From: Citrus sinensis
Taxonomy: Eukaryota; Streptophyta; Magnoliopsida; Sapindales; Rutaceae
Assembly (NCBI RefSeq): GCF_022201045.2
Contig: NC_068557.1
Span: 30,791,501-30,855,500, forward strand
DNA: 64,000 nucleotides
Reading direction: 5' to 3'
The translations under genes and the position numbers were made by a program. The notes beneath the pieces were generated by a model that made no database searches, had not been told where the DNA came from, and saw only the letters and a list, made by a program, of their open reading frames with translations. Numbering within the stretch: the stretch's first letter is position 1; each line of letters opens with the position of its first letter. Shown here piece after piece: positions 12,926 through 25,249 of the stretch.

Positions 12926-13973
12926 ATTCACTATGATGATGTCAAAGAATGATGTACTAGCTAGTCCAATCTAACTTGTAACAACACACAAGAGAAATCA
13001 AATATCAAAATAAATTTAATATATAGCTAAAATATTTGTGAAAGTAAAGTTCTATTTCTTCAAATTCTTAATTAGCCATATGGCTAGAGTGATATTATTT
13101 ATGAAGCTCAAATAGGCAAGTATATATATGTATATGTGTGTGTGTGTGTGTCTATATAATGAATGCTCAACAACGAGTACAAATAAAGACACCAATCTTG
13201 CAATGAAACTCCAATTAAACAGCATTATATTAAGCATCACAGGCATATATACCAAGAGATGGACCCATCTCGCAAAGATGTCTCGTAAATTTTTATTATG
13301 TCGCTCCATCAATTCTTCTTTTCAGTGTCTTGTATTTTCAACTCACAAATTTGTGTAAAGAGACCATATTATTGATCATGAAAATTAGAATAAATTTTTT
13401 TTCACCTTTATCTTGCTAAAAATGGAAATTTTTGGTATCCCAATATATTCTGCATCAGACAAAGAGACCATATTGTATAAAGAACCTGTGCAGAAATTTT
13501 GATGTAGAGCATATTGATCTTTTGTGGCTTTCACTTGAGACCTGTTCTAATATAATGGTCAAATATTAATTATTATCGGTCCAGTTCAGGTTCAGTGGTT
13601 AATTAAAATATCACAAGCGTACTGTAGCGGCGCGCTTAGTTGATTCAATTGAAAATAACACATTCCATTAATTAAATTTTGGGCCCCACGTGATCGGATT
13701 CTCGTTTGGAAGCAGTAAATCATGGCGATCCTGAAAATCTTGTACATGAAATTGTCATCATATTATGTCATGCAGGCACTGTCATTTCATTTCCTTGTCT
13801 TTCATGTGCATGCACATGCACTCAATCAAAAACCGAAGATAGAGCTTCATTTTTCCAAGAAGAATTTAAGGGTATCACCAATCCACCCTAATTAATAATC
13901 TATAAGCCAAGTCAAGTAAAGTCCAAATTGTAAAACTTTTCAAAAAGAAAAAATATCGCCGACAAACAATTTA
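12926..13973. other. Intergenic DNA, no gene recognised
   Basis: Contains a short TG/TA microsatellite at about 13119-13158. Frames at 13052-13358 and 13706-13891 are short, overlap simple sequence and match no known protein. Not annotated as genes. Confidence 0.5.
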
Positions 13974-14900
13974 GGTAGCGTTTATATTTTAGATTAGAGT
14001 GGGAATCTTAGAATTAGGAGTGTGGAGTGGGAGTGGGAGTGGGAGTAGATTGTTTACTTACATTATAATGGAAGCATGAAATAGAGATTAGAATCCAATT
14101 TATATGTTTACTTTGTCTTGGATTGAGAGTAAATAATTTTAAATTATAATTTTATCCTTATTTAAAGAATTGTAGTTTTTAATTACAAAGTTAATAAAAA
14201 ATATATTTGATGAATAAATATTTATTTTATTATATTTGTAAATTTATAATAATAATAATTAATATTCTTAATTATATACATCATAATTTTTTATTAATTT
14301 TAATTTTAATTATGTAAATTAAAAATTATTGATAAGGGCAATATAAATGAAACATTTTTACTATTAACATAATACAAAATTAATATTTTCTTAAAATAAA
14401 CTATTATTATTAATTATTAATATTAAATAAATACAATATTATTATTTTTAAATAAATATAATAATATTATTTTTAAATAAATATAATAATATTATATTTG
14501 CAAAATATAATAATATTATATTTGCAAAATATAATAATATTATATTTGCAAAATATAATATTATTTAAAATTTCAAATAAAAATAATATATAGTAATATT
14601 ATTAATTTTCTATTAATATAATAATATTATTTTTTAATAATTTTAACTTAGAATCAATACGAATTATTATTTAATTAAATATAATAATAATATTTAAATA
14701 AATATGATTTTATTTATTTTATTTTATTAAATATAATTTTATTAAATTTAATAAAAGAGGGTAGAAAATGAAGAAGTGGGAGTGGACCCACTCTCACTCT
14801 CTACTCTAAAAATGTGTGAAGCCCATGAAGTGAAATTCTCAATCCCCCTTAAAATATGCAGGTAGACACTGGACTCTCACTCCGAAAAGTAAAAACAACA
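13974..14900 (+). mobile_element. Tourist-like MITE, family A, copy 1
   Basis: Begins GGTAGCGTTTATATTTT and ends with an imperfect inverse (GTAAAAACAACA). The TTA (13971-13973) / TGA (14901-14903) target site differs by one base. A G-rich subterminal block (GTGGGAGTGGGAGTGGGAGT, about 14027-14046) leads into a very AT-rich interior. Inside, a 24-bp motif containing ATATTTGCAAAATATAATA is repeated about three times at 14480-14570. Three further copies in the window share ends and internal order. Confidence 0.8.
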
Positions 14901-15630
14901 TGATCATCGTATACAATTTGTCATGAGAAAAACCACTACTTAGTATTAATGTTAAGGGGAAGGGCCATGATTATTACTTTATTTAGCGGCAATATAAATG
15001 TGGAGAAAATGGTGATAGTAAGATTTCTTAGCCGTGATGTGAATTTTCGCATATCAAAAACCCCATATCTTCTCGAATCCGATTCATTCACACACTTTAC
15101 AGACTGACTGATCAACTCTTTGCTGGAAGATAGTTAATTAATTAATTAATTAATTAATTAATTAACAAGCTAGGTATATATCACGTCACAGTGGGCAGTA
15201 AAAATAAATGAAAACGAGTGCAACAATGCAAGTGTATGAGTGCGCATATTAATCCAGTAGGCAGTACTGTGATGACCAATGATCATGATTAATTGAACGA
15301 AAATGCGATAATGCATGATTGTATTGATGATGGTATACAAATAATTATTTATAATTAGATTAAAAAAATATATTTAGTGCAAATAGTGTGAAATAAAAAA
15401 AAAAAAAGAAAGAAAGAAAAATTAAAGAGGGAACAAAAGCAACTTATATAGGGCCCCATTAAATGTCTCCTCAGTAGACCCTAAGATGTGAATTTCATCT
15501 TTTCTTTCTGCATTCGCAATTTCACTATTCTTTCACCTCCTCTAATTTTAATTTCTCTGCCGTTTTTTTGGTTATTTCTTGCCAAGAATTAGATTAAAGG
15601 ATATAATTAATTTATTAGCCATCGATTACC
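14901..15630 (+). promoter_or_regulatory. Upstream region of the LSH gene
   Basis: Holds a (TTAA)n microsatellite at 15133-15164 and a TATA-like TATATAGGG at 15445-15453, about 180 bp before the ATG. The run from there to the ATG is pyrimidine-rich, as in plant leaders. The TATA call is inference from position and sequence. Confidence 0.45.
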
Positions 15631-16230
15631 ATGTCTGGCGCTGGTGGTATAGCTAAAGCTTGTGCTGCAGCTGCGGCTGAAGGGTCGTCACGATCCAGTA
15701 CTGGTACTACTATTTGTAGCGGCGATCGTCATCATCAGCCGCAGCCGCAGCCCCAGCCGCATCCGGTTCCTTTGAGCCGATACGAGTCGCAGAAGCGGCG
15801 AGATTGGAACACTTTTGGGCAGTACTTGAAGAACCAAAGGCCTCCAGTTTCACTATCACAGTGCAGCTGTAACCACGTGCTTGATTTTCTCAGGTATCTC
15901 GATCAATTTGGCAAGACCAAGGTTCATCTACATGGATGTGTCTTTTTTGGACAACCCGACCCGCCTGCGCCATGTACTTGTCCCCTCAGGCAGGCTTGGG
16001 GAAGCCTTGATGCGTTGATCGGACGGCTACGAGCTGCTTATGAGGAACACGGTGGATCACCGGAGACTAACCCCTTCGGTAACGGAGCTATTCGGGTTTA
16101 TTTGCGGGAAGTGAGGGAGTGTCAAGCTAAGGCTAGAGGGATCCCTTACAAGAAGAAAAAGAAGAAGAAGTATCATCAAATCAAGTCCAATAACGATGAG
16201 CCTGCTAAGTCTTCTAGACAGTCAACTTAA
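15631..16230 (+). CDS. ALOG-domain protein, LSH10-like
   Basis: Intronless 199-residue nuclear protein. An Ala/Ser/Thr-rich and then His/Gln/Pro-rich N terminus (1-48) precedes a complete ALOG domain (about 49-173: [74 protein letters not shown]). The Cys/His positions expected for the zinc-ribbon insert are present (H101, C103, C115, C117). Lysines 174-180 form a likely nuclear localisation signal. Known ALOG/LSH proteins act at organ boundaries and meristems and in light-dependent hypocotyl growth. Domain details ([22 protein letters not shown]) are nearer the LSH7/8/10 group than LSH3/4, so I stop short of a single symbol. The start is supported by the leader before it and the full domain after it. 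Confidence 0.95.
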   Translation: MSGAGGIAKACAAAAAEGSSRSSTGTTICSGDRHHQPQPQPQPHPVPLSRYESQKRRDWNTFGQYLKNQRPPVSLSQCSCNHVLDFLRYLDQFGKTKVHLHGCVFFGQPDPPAPCTCPLRQAWGSLDALIGRLRAAYEEHGGSPETNPFGNGAIRVYLREVRECQAKARGIPYKKKKKKKYHQIKSNNDEPAKSSRQST

Positions 16231-18283
16231 TTACAATTTGCTACTAGCCCTCTACCTCCGCTTCTTCAAATAAATGGTAATTAAATTTTACTTTATTTAT
16301 ATATATGCTTTCAATTTCCAACTCCGCTGCTAGCTTCTTATATGAATATATATTAATTATATAGCTAGTATATATAAACTGATGAACTTCATCATCATGA
16401 ATTCATTATTAGAATTAATATAATTCAAGAATAAATTATCAGAGAGATAATTGAAACAAACATTTATTCCCCATATTTTGCCTTACAGGAACAGCTAACT
16501 GCAAACTGGACATTAATGATCGGTATATATATAGTAAGATCTAACGATGCTTAATCACTGTACGTGGATATTAAGCCAATTCTAGGTAAAACCCTAAACC
16601 CACATAGCGAAACCCTAGTCTGGGTACTGCCTTGGAAGCCTAGATGAAATGAAACGAACAATTCTTTCTACGTAAGAATTAAAATTTTTACTATTACAAG
16701 AGTAGATGCCTTGATTAGACTAGTGTAAGAAATTGTCAGTACGTTTGTCTCTCTCTCTCTTTCTCATCATGCAAAAAACACTGTACATGTATGTGGTGGT
16801 TCCCTAATTTAATATATCTATATATGGAATTGATTACTTTTTTCCTTTGTTTTTTGTTTGGGCTCTTTTGCGATTCTGTACGATTTTGTGCTCCCCATGA
16901 CTGACCATGTGATATACGCATACGTTGCATGTGAATTTCATCAGCATTGACGTGCGTATTTATATATGCATTCCCATTAGTTTAACAGCAAATAATCTTG
17001 GATGACATTTTCTAGCAGAGGTACCTTAAAATAATTCAATGTTTTTGTTCTGGTGGAACTGTAATCTTCTATATATATATATGACGTGTGTTTGTTTCTG
17101 ATCACTGTCAACAATCAGTGGTTTAACTGTTCGATTATGCTATATATATGTAAACTTGATTGCTTCTCAGTATCGGCATTAATGCTAATCAGAGGTGTGT
17201 GTTTGGATGATTCATTCTAATAACAATCTCTGTTGTTTCTGGTTAAATTAACTTGAACCAAGTGTTACAGTGTCAGCACATTGATGTTAATTAGGATCTT
17301 CCAGTGTCAGCACTTATAATTATTGGTTATTTTGTTTCTCTATATAGTTCTCAAGGACTAAAAATTGAGATCTACCAAAGAGCATAAGATTTGGAGTCAA
17401 TGTAGAGAATGTTTGCTTGCAGATATTAAATGAAGATAGCAAAAGGCCTGTAATTGGTCATTGACAATAAAATCATGAATATTTTCTTCACTTAAGGGTA
17501 CCTAGGATCATGGGAACTTTTTAACGATGGTTTGTTTCCAATATTTTGTATAGCATAGCTGCTAATTTTGGCATTAATTCATCAGTTTACCACGGAACGT
17601 TCCCCTCATTTTCGTTTACCGATAATTATAGCGCGTTTTGGCAATTGTCTTCTATCAAGTGACCTTTTTTTTTCAGTATCATTATTAATTTCTTCGATCA
17701 AAAATTAATTTCCACTTAATTTGTTCTACTGAAAATTTTTGCTTAATTCATCAGTATAGTTAGGGTCTGGGAACGTTCCATGGAATGTTTGTTTCCCAGA
17801 AAAAGAAGGGGGAAGGCTATTTGATAGTTGGATCAATCCAAAAGGTGAGTGATACTAAAAGTGTTACATGTTTATAGGTATATTATATGTGAATTTAGTT
17901 ACTATTGTGTAATTAGTATTATTTTACTGTGTCTTAAAAGTTATAGCTATTATGAATTAATGTTAGTGTTCGGTTAATATAGTTTTTAAAAAATAATTTT
18001 GACAAATATAGTAAAATAAGTTTTTCATCACACAATTGGTGGATAAAATCAGATTACTTTTTTTGTATTATTATCTAAAAGGTAGGGATGGCAAAGCCTA
18101 AATTGATTTTTTAGCCCCTACCATGTTAAGGATGTTATTCTACATTGATTAAAAATAGTTATCAAGCCAATAATATAAGCTTGAGGCAACCTTTAACTCT
18201 TAAGATAGCTACTGAGTATTAGTTAAGCTACATTGATTAAAATATACTTTCCCCAAGATTTGATACCATGATTCAAATATAGG
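16231..18283. other. LSH downstream region
   Basis: No coding sequence. Two telo-box-like AAACCCTA motifs lie at 16589-16618. A phrase CAGTGTCAGCAC occurs twice (about 17270 and 17303). The LSH 3' UTR must start here; its end cannot be fixed. Confidence 0.4.
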
Positions 18284-18662
18284 TGGTTAGCCAAAGAAAA
18301 CTACTTGATCAAGCTCATTACCTTCCAAATAATAGTGATACGTGTTTACAAAAAATTGTAAATAGTTTAAAAGCCACACATTCTACTAATAGTGTTAGCC
18401 AAATAAAACTGTCTGAAAACCACTCAATCAAACTCTTAGAGACAAAATCACATTACCTTCTAAATAGTAGTTGCAAGTGTTTACTAAAAATATTAAATAG
18501 TTTAAAAGTCACATATATTAATAGAGTGTTAGCCAAATAAAACTATTTTAAAAATTGTTCAACTAAGCTTCAAGGCAAAATTATATTACCTTCTAAATAA
18601 TGGTTTTAAGTGTTTACCACAAAATTTAATTAGTTTAAAAGTTATAAATGCTAATAAAAGCT
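18284..18662. repeat. Three-copy degenerate tandem repeat
   Basis: Units begin at TTAGCCAAA/TTAGCCAAATAAAACT near 18287, 18395 and 18529. Each carries ATTACCTTC(C/T)AAATA, GTGTTTAC and TAGTTTAAAAG in the same order. Spacings of 108 and 134 bp show an indel between units. Confidence 0.8.
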
Positions 18663-20978
18663 CCAAAAGAAGCCTTAATCAGGTTGAATCATCATATGTT
18701 CGATGAAAATAAATCTTACTATTTACTTGGTGTATGTTAAGGCTATGTGGTCTCTTTTTCTTGTATATGTATTGTGTAAGGAAAATGCTATACTGACAAA
18801 GAATTGGTAATAAGATTTTTATAAAGAGCATAAAGACTAAAATGTCCTGATAAAAAGCAAGTTGTTTATAATTGTTTTTTATGCCTCTTCTCAAAATTTT
18901 GTTTTGTTTTTTTGTTTGTTTGTTTGTTTTTTTTTTTTTTTTTGACAAAGTAAGATTGTTAAAACTATTTCTAGATTTAGTAGTTTTTTATTGTAACAAT
19001 TTTAAGAGCTGAGGTAGCAGGATCAAATTGCAATGACGCGCGATAAGAGTTTTTAGTTGTTACCATTAATGAATTTGCAAATGACTTATGTCGTCATCAA
19101 TTAATTGGACTGTTGATTCTTGGCACTTCTAATATGTATACGAATTCTGTGGTCGAATGTATAAATATACACTCTATAATAATAAGATATTGGAATATTT
19201 TATAAATTTATAGGATGTGCTATACTAAAGTAAGTCTATATATATCTAGCTCTTGGGCCAATGGGATACCAAAGGGCTAAGGCAATCCGATAGAAAGATG
19301 CCGTTCTTTTGTGCTCTATCCACAGAACCCGAGGGAAAGAGCTCATCGGCATGCAAGTCGATGCACAAACAAATATATAAAGTAATCTTAGTCTCTTGAT
19401 TTCTTATCTATTGCTCTATTATGTAGAAAGGATTAGGGTTTTAAACTGTTAGATGCAAATGTCAAATCATTTAAAAATGCATGTTTGAGTGTAGACAACA
19501 TTGTCTGGCTATAAAAGGTTAAATTATAGCTAGACTAGGAAAAGAATCAGTACTATAATTACTTATGGCTGAGAGTGTTTCTTGCTAATAAGCTTACAGC
19601 TATATACTTTGTGCGAGAGATTGGTCTCTCTTTTACTTGAGTATATTCAATGCCGGCCATAGGATGATAATGTACAGCGTCGTAGTTGATGCTTACCGAA
19701 ATCTACAATGTCTTGTGCTGAACTAGATAGGTTAGAATGCATCGCATGCATTTGCATATATGCGTGGCAAGATGCATTTGAGAGCTTCACACTATTGAAA
19801 TATATTTGTGTGTGTTCCCTAACTGTTGTTTCTTTAGATTGTGCTTGTGCTTCCACTATTTTAATCTATATATGAGCGAATTTTCATGTTTAAGTTGCAA
19901 AAATAAGTTGTTGTGTATATTACACCCACCTAAGAAATTTGATGACCCTTGTGTCCTCTAGATAACTTCAATTTACATAAATCATAACATTTTGACATTT
20001 GGATTTTGCATTTTCTTTTGCAGGTCTCGAAACATGATGGGAAGGGCATATAGATAAAGGCAAATTAATGTTCAAAGTCGTGCTTATGATATATCTGGAA
20101 TCTTGCCTTCTTGATAAGTACGCAGCTGCTTATGGAGAAGTTCTGAATAATGCAGTTATTCTATATATATTTATACAGCATTAGCAATGTGGTCTTAAGC
20201 CACCTCTATGTAGTAATTAATTACCAATTTCCTATTACATCCTACCTATATATATAGATATATACACATACAAGTATGTATGTATGTATTTCAAATTAGC
20301 TCTATAAGTACTCTTGCGCAGTAACCAAAATGGTTCTCTTACAGTCGAAATTGCATTTGGTTTCTGAGAACAACTCAACTATTTTCGTCGCTTTAAATTG
20401 AGTAGTGATTTTTCATGAAACCCATTTAAATGGTTTGTTTAATAATGTATGCAGAGTGATAACACTAGAATTTCATTAAACCCTAACCGTCTTGGATCAT
20501 CATTAAATACAATCCAGGTCTTCATATTCATTGCAAAATCGTACATATTAGAATGCATTTTTCACTGCACTGTTACGATCATTTTATTGATTAGCGCCCG
20601 TGTAAATTTCTAAAACATTAGTAACTTCCTTTAATGGGCTCGGTAATAAAAGGAGAGCTCAGGAGCTGAATGCTCGCAAATTTCCAGAATGGATGCTTGG
20701 CTGGTTTGCTTTTGAGGAACATCAAATGTGAGAAATTACAAGCAAAGCAAACGCTTAACGAATGCAATACCTTGGAGAGTATGAAATTCAACTTGTGAGA
20801 TTTTAGAGTAACTATGTTGTACTATACCTGCTTAGTGCATGTATGACATGCATGTATGAATTAAATATGGCTACCAGTTACACGATAATTTTTCAAAATA
20901 AATGGACGTAGGTCATACATACATTAAGTAGATATAGACAATAGAGATAATTTAAAATCTCTCTTAATCCATATATAT
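18663..20978. other. Intergenic DNA, no gene recognised
   Basis: A T-run with TTTG units lies at 18898-18943. A GC-richer patch at about 19245-19370 matches no RNA gene I can name. A good acceptor (TTTTCTTTTGCAG) near 20023 could belong to a 3' UTR intron of the LSH gene, but this cannot be shown. Confidence 0.35.
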
Positions 20979-20981
20979 TAA

Positions 20982-21746
20982 GGTAGCATTTACTTTTTGA
21001 ATTGAAAGCCCTAAGGAGTGAGAATCCGATTAGAAGTGTGGAGTGAGAGTAGGTTGTTTATTTACACTAGAATGAAATGCTGAATAGGAATTAAAATCTC
21101 ATTTATGTATTTACTTTATCTTGAATTAGGAGTGAATTGTTTTAAATTATAGTCTTGCACTTATCTAAAGAATTGTGGTTTTTTATTACAAAGTGAATAA
21201 AAAATATTTTTTTAAAATAAATTATTTATTTTAATTATATAAATTAATAATAATTATTGATATTCTTAATTATGTAAATCACAATTTATTTACTAGTTTT
21301 AATTTTAATTATATAAATTTAAAAATTATTGGTAAGAGTAACACAAATGAAACATTATTATTAAAGATATAGTACAAAAATAATATTTTCTTAGAATAAA
21401 CTATTTATTATTATTAATTATTAATATTAGATAAATATATTACTATTAAAATTAAATAAAAATATTATTATTATATTCTCAAATAAAGATAGTATATATT
21501 AATATTATTAATTCTCTATGAAAATAATAATAATATATTTAAATAAGTTTAATATTATTATTTTTAAATAAATGTAGCATTATTTTATTTTAATAAATAT
21601 AATTATATTATATTTAATAAGAGAAGGGTACAAAAGGATAAGATGGAAATCCTCACTTTAAAATTGAGTAAAAACCACGGAGTGTGACTCCTACTCCCCT
21701 TTGTAATTCACATTTCTCGCTCTCACTCTAGTAACTAAACACAACA
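20982..21746 (+). mobile_element. Tourist-like MITE, family A, copy 2
   Basis: Begins GGTAGCATTTACTTTTTGAA and ends ACTAAACACAACA, with a perfect TAA target duplication (20979-20981 and 21747-21749). It shares the AGTGTGGAGTGAGAGTAGG block and the AT-rich interior with copy 1. Length 765 bp. Confidence 0.85.
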
Positions 21747-21749
21747 TAA

Positions 21750-22430
21750 GTTGGAGTAGCCAGTCCCTTTTCTATTGTTGTTAGATTACTCACAAAATCT
21801 ATGTTTTATTAGTAATTGCTCGAAAATATGCTCCTAATGGAATAATGAAATAAGAGATTGATAGTGAATTATGTGACAAAGTTCTGGCAACGAAGTGGAT
21901 AAGATTGCTTTCAGGGTTTTTTTTTTTTTTTTTTCTACTGGAGCTGATTTTATTCTTTTATCGAACGAACCAATGAATTAATCTTGAAAAAAGTATAAAA
22001 AGAAAATTGGTTCAATGATTATTTATAATTTTATGTGTACAAATGATGCTTTACTAAGAAAACTGCGGAAAAAATAAAAGCCAAAAACTCAGGAAATTCA
22101 TCGTCAACATTCCAGGATAAACAAAATCCCATATCACACCAAAATAAAACATGGGAGACTATATTTCTAATTTAGAAGTCTGACCGCCACAACTTTGATG
22201 AGCATGGGATGGGAGTCCTTTATTATTAAAAAACAAAATAATACAAAACACACACCATTGAATGCTACAGAAAAGAAAGAAACCCTGGCGCAAATGCTTT
22301 TATTGAAAATATTTGGCACTTTTCTATGTGAAAAGCACATGATAGCTACTTCGTTGAAAAGCTCGTGAAATGTTTTGTCTTTAAAGAAATCACTTGCACA
22401 CACTTTTGACTAAATCAAACCCTTGGTGAA

Positions 22431-22473
<43 letters not shown>

Positions 22474-24310
22474 GGGAAGCATGGCCAGAAACACCTGTAA
22501 TAATAACATCGACCCATTCACAGATCATGTTCAGGATACTCCCAACATATATAGATGCATAGCATCGGACGAGAACAATTGAGAAAAAACCTAGTGTTGT
22601 ACATTGCAAGACAACTTCAAATTACTAAGTTAGCTATTCAAGTCATAAGTTTACCTTACCACTAGAATCAGACAAGAGGGCCAAACTTTGGCCATTACCA
22701 AAAAGCTGAGTAAATTATGACAAATAAAACTAAATAAAAAGAGGATGAAATATTTGGAACAGCAACATCCTGATCCTGACAACAGCTTGGTGGTATTAGC
22801 TGGAACTATATGTACTTTGTAGGGATGAGTATAATATAATCAATTCTTCAAATGTTTCCGCCACATAAACACAGTCACCTCTCCCCAATATGGCTAGCTA
22901 TACATATCTGCAAACAATAACCATGAAGTTATTCTCACAGTCAAGGCAACATGACAATTCACAAAACAAAGAAGAAACTGCAGAGCACATACATCTAGCA
23001 TTACTTTGTTCCCCTATTCGCTGTAGCAAGCAGCAACTAATAAATATGATTGCAAAGTCTTACCTAGGTTTTTAGTTCCTTACAAATATTTCAAATGCCA
23101 CTAAATTGAATTTGCGAAAATCAATAAAACACTTAATTGTCAGAAAAATAAATAACATCTTCCTCCATGTTCTTTGATGATGGCAACTATCCTATCAATA
23201 CAACAAAGGCTCATAAGTCATAACCTGTACCAGACTTACCATGAAACCACATAACAATTTATACATGGAAGAACAATATAGTACTTATCATTTGTCAGAA
23301 TATGTTCTTTGCTCTCTCCATCATTAAACAAAAATCCACATAAGTCCCACTGATCAAATCATAACAAGATTTAAACAATTATGAACATAAAGATTTAGCA
23401 TTGTACCACTCATATAGAGATAACCAAATTTCGTTAATCTATATGAAGAGAACAGTAGAGAATTAAGAGAACGAAAGAAATGCAGGAAATATCAACCCAG
23501 ATAAAACACATCATAAATGAAACAAAAAGGAAACAGCATTCACCATTTCATCTGACAACTGACTATGCAACTAATATAAAATACCTTTCCTCTTATACAA
23601 GTCCCCACATAGTCTCCAAAAATCGGTGCTTAAAACTGATTCACAACAATAACACATAAGCTAAAAGAGGCGGTATTTCCTTCAACAGGGTCAGGGTGAG
23701 CAATTTGTCTATGTTCAAGCTTCTAATATGTTACTCAATATATTCTAGGTCCGGTAAAAGCATAATGTAAAGACAAAAGACCATGGTACTTGTACACTAC
23801 TTCAAAAACCATGAACCCACACCCTTCTGACAAAAGATAAAGAAAAAAAAAAGTCCCAAAATTATCATAACAGAGAAAATCACATTGTGCCAGAAGCAAT
23901 ACAAGCTCAAACTTCTATATAATACTTCAAACCCTCTAGAATGACTGTAACAATAAGCGCTTCATTGACATAACACCAAAGTTGAATGGGGATATAACAA
24001 TTGCAGAGGTAAATTCAAGCTTTTGCACTGACAAGTCATAAAAGATTCCACTTAAATATTGACAATATCAAGCATTTCTTAAAAATATGCAACCTTTGTA
24101 GATATCTGCACAACACATTGAGAAAACTAATGCCGATGTAATTTTGTTTATTCAATTCAATATCCCAAAACACGGACACAATCCTGAAAATTCAATCACA
24201 GAAAACATCTAATGGATGAGCTCGGCATAATAAAACATGAAGAGCCATCTTGTTCAAAGATATAAATAACATAAAACCATTAATAATTAATATATATCCT
24301 AATGAAATAA
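21750..24310 (-). other. Non-coding region 3' of the trihelix gene
   Basis: No protein-like frame. It holds a T-run (21917-21935) and a 41-base G-run (22431-22471). It lies just past an in-frame donor at the end of the trihelix ORF, so part of it may be an intron and terminal exon of that gene. No downstream coding exon could be recognised. Confidence 0.4.
22431..22471. repeat. Homopolymer G tract, 41 bases
   Basis: Uninterrupted G run. Its true length is uncertain because such runs are prone to sequencing error. Confidence 0.95.
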
Positions 24311-25249
24311 TCAATAATATATCTCACCATTGGAGCCAGACCGCTTAGTGCGCTTGTTCCTCTCCAACTGAACCTGCATCTCAGTAAACATTCTCAGCCT
24401 CTGCATCTCCAAATCACTAGCAAATTGCATTCTCTGCTTCTCCAACTCCACCATCTGCCTCAACTTCTCCGCTTCCACTCTCTCATACACCTCTCCAAAC
24501 CTCTCAATGGCTTTTGCCAATCTCTTAACTCCACTGTTCTCTTCATTTACATTATCATTCTCCTCCTCCTCGGCCTCCTCCTCCGCCTCTTCATCCTCAC
24601 TCTCCGCAGCCGCCGCAGCAGCCGCAACGGCTGAATAATTCCTATAAAACCCCTCGCTGTTATAACCTCTCTTCTGCGGCAAAGCAACAGCCGTCGCTGT
24701 AGGAATTGGCGCCAACGCAAGGCTATTGCTGTTGTTATTGTTATTAATGTTATTGATGTTACTGTTATTAACGGAGACCGATTTCCGGTAAGCAAGCGGA
24801 ACGGCAACGGGAGGAGATTGCGATTGAGACAATTTAGGCGAGAAATTAGAGGAAGGTTTAACGTTGTTTCCAATCAAGGTATCCATGCGTTCAAAGAACG
24901 GCCATGACGAGGTTAGGGTTCCGTTAGAGGAGACGACACGAGCCTTCTCGATCTTGTACTTTTTCTTGATCGTATCGATCCGATTCTTGCACTGAACGTC
25001 TGTACGATGCGTTTTCTTAGAGTGAGCATGGAGAGCGTTGACGGCGTCGGCCACGTCTTGCCAGTCTTTCTGACGGAGATTTCCGCGGTTGAGTTCCAGA
25101 TAACGACGGCCCCACGCATCAACGAGAGTGGACGTAGCCTCTTCGCTCCAGCAGTCTTCACGGACGGGTAACGGACGTGAGTACGGGGTGGTGCTAGTCG
25201 GGGTGGTGGTTGTTGTCGACGGCGTCAGGGATTCCGTTAGATCGCCCAT
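24311..25249 (-). CDS. Trihelix transcription factor, ASIL/ENAP (SIP1) type
   Basis: A 312-residue protein from an ATG at 25249. After a Ser/Thr-rich start, the trihelix DNA-binding domain covers about 33-118 ([65 protein letters not shown]), with the aromatic spacing of the family. Asn-rich and Ala-rich low-complexity stretches and a strongly acidic segment (about 215-240) follow. The C-terminal part (about 245-300, [20 protein letters not shown] then [19 protein letters not shown]) is a predicted coiled coil. Relatives repress seed-maturation genes (ASIL1/2) or bind EIN2 and histones in ethylene response (ENAP). The reading frame ends ...SGSNGEIYY, but AATG|GTGAGA four codons before the stop is a strong donor, so the true C terminus may be spliced. 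Confidence 0.9.
   Translation of the reverse strand: MGDLTESLTPSTTTTTPTSTTPYSRPLPVREDCWSEEATSTLVDAWGRRYLELNRGNLRQKDWQDVADAVNALHAHSKKTHRTDVQCKNRIDTIKKKYKIEKARVVSSNGTLTSSWPFFERMDTLIGNNVKPSSNFSPKLSQSQSPPVAVPLAYRKSVSVNNSNINNINNNNNSNSLALAPIPTATAVALPQKRGYNSEGFYRNYSAVAAAAAAAESEDEEAEEEAEEEENDNVNEENSGVKRLAKAIERFGEVYERVEAEKLRQMVELEKQRMQFASDLEMQRLRMFTEMQVQLERNKRTKRSGSNGEIYY

Noticed and set aside
19245..19370. GC-richer patch with ACCAAAGGG, recalling miR393
   Set aside because: Only the first bases agree with miR393 and no long matching arm lies nearby. No RNA gene can be supported.
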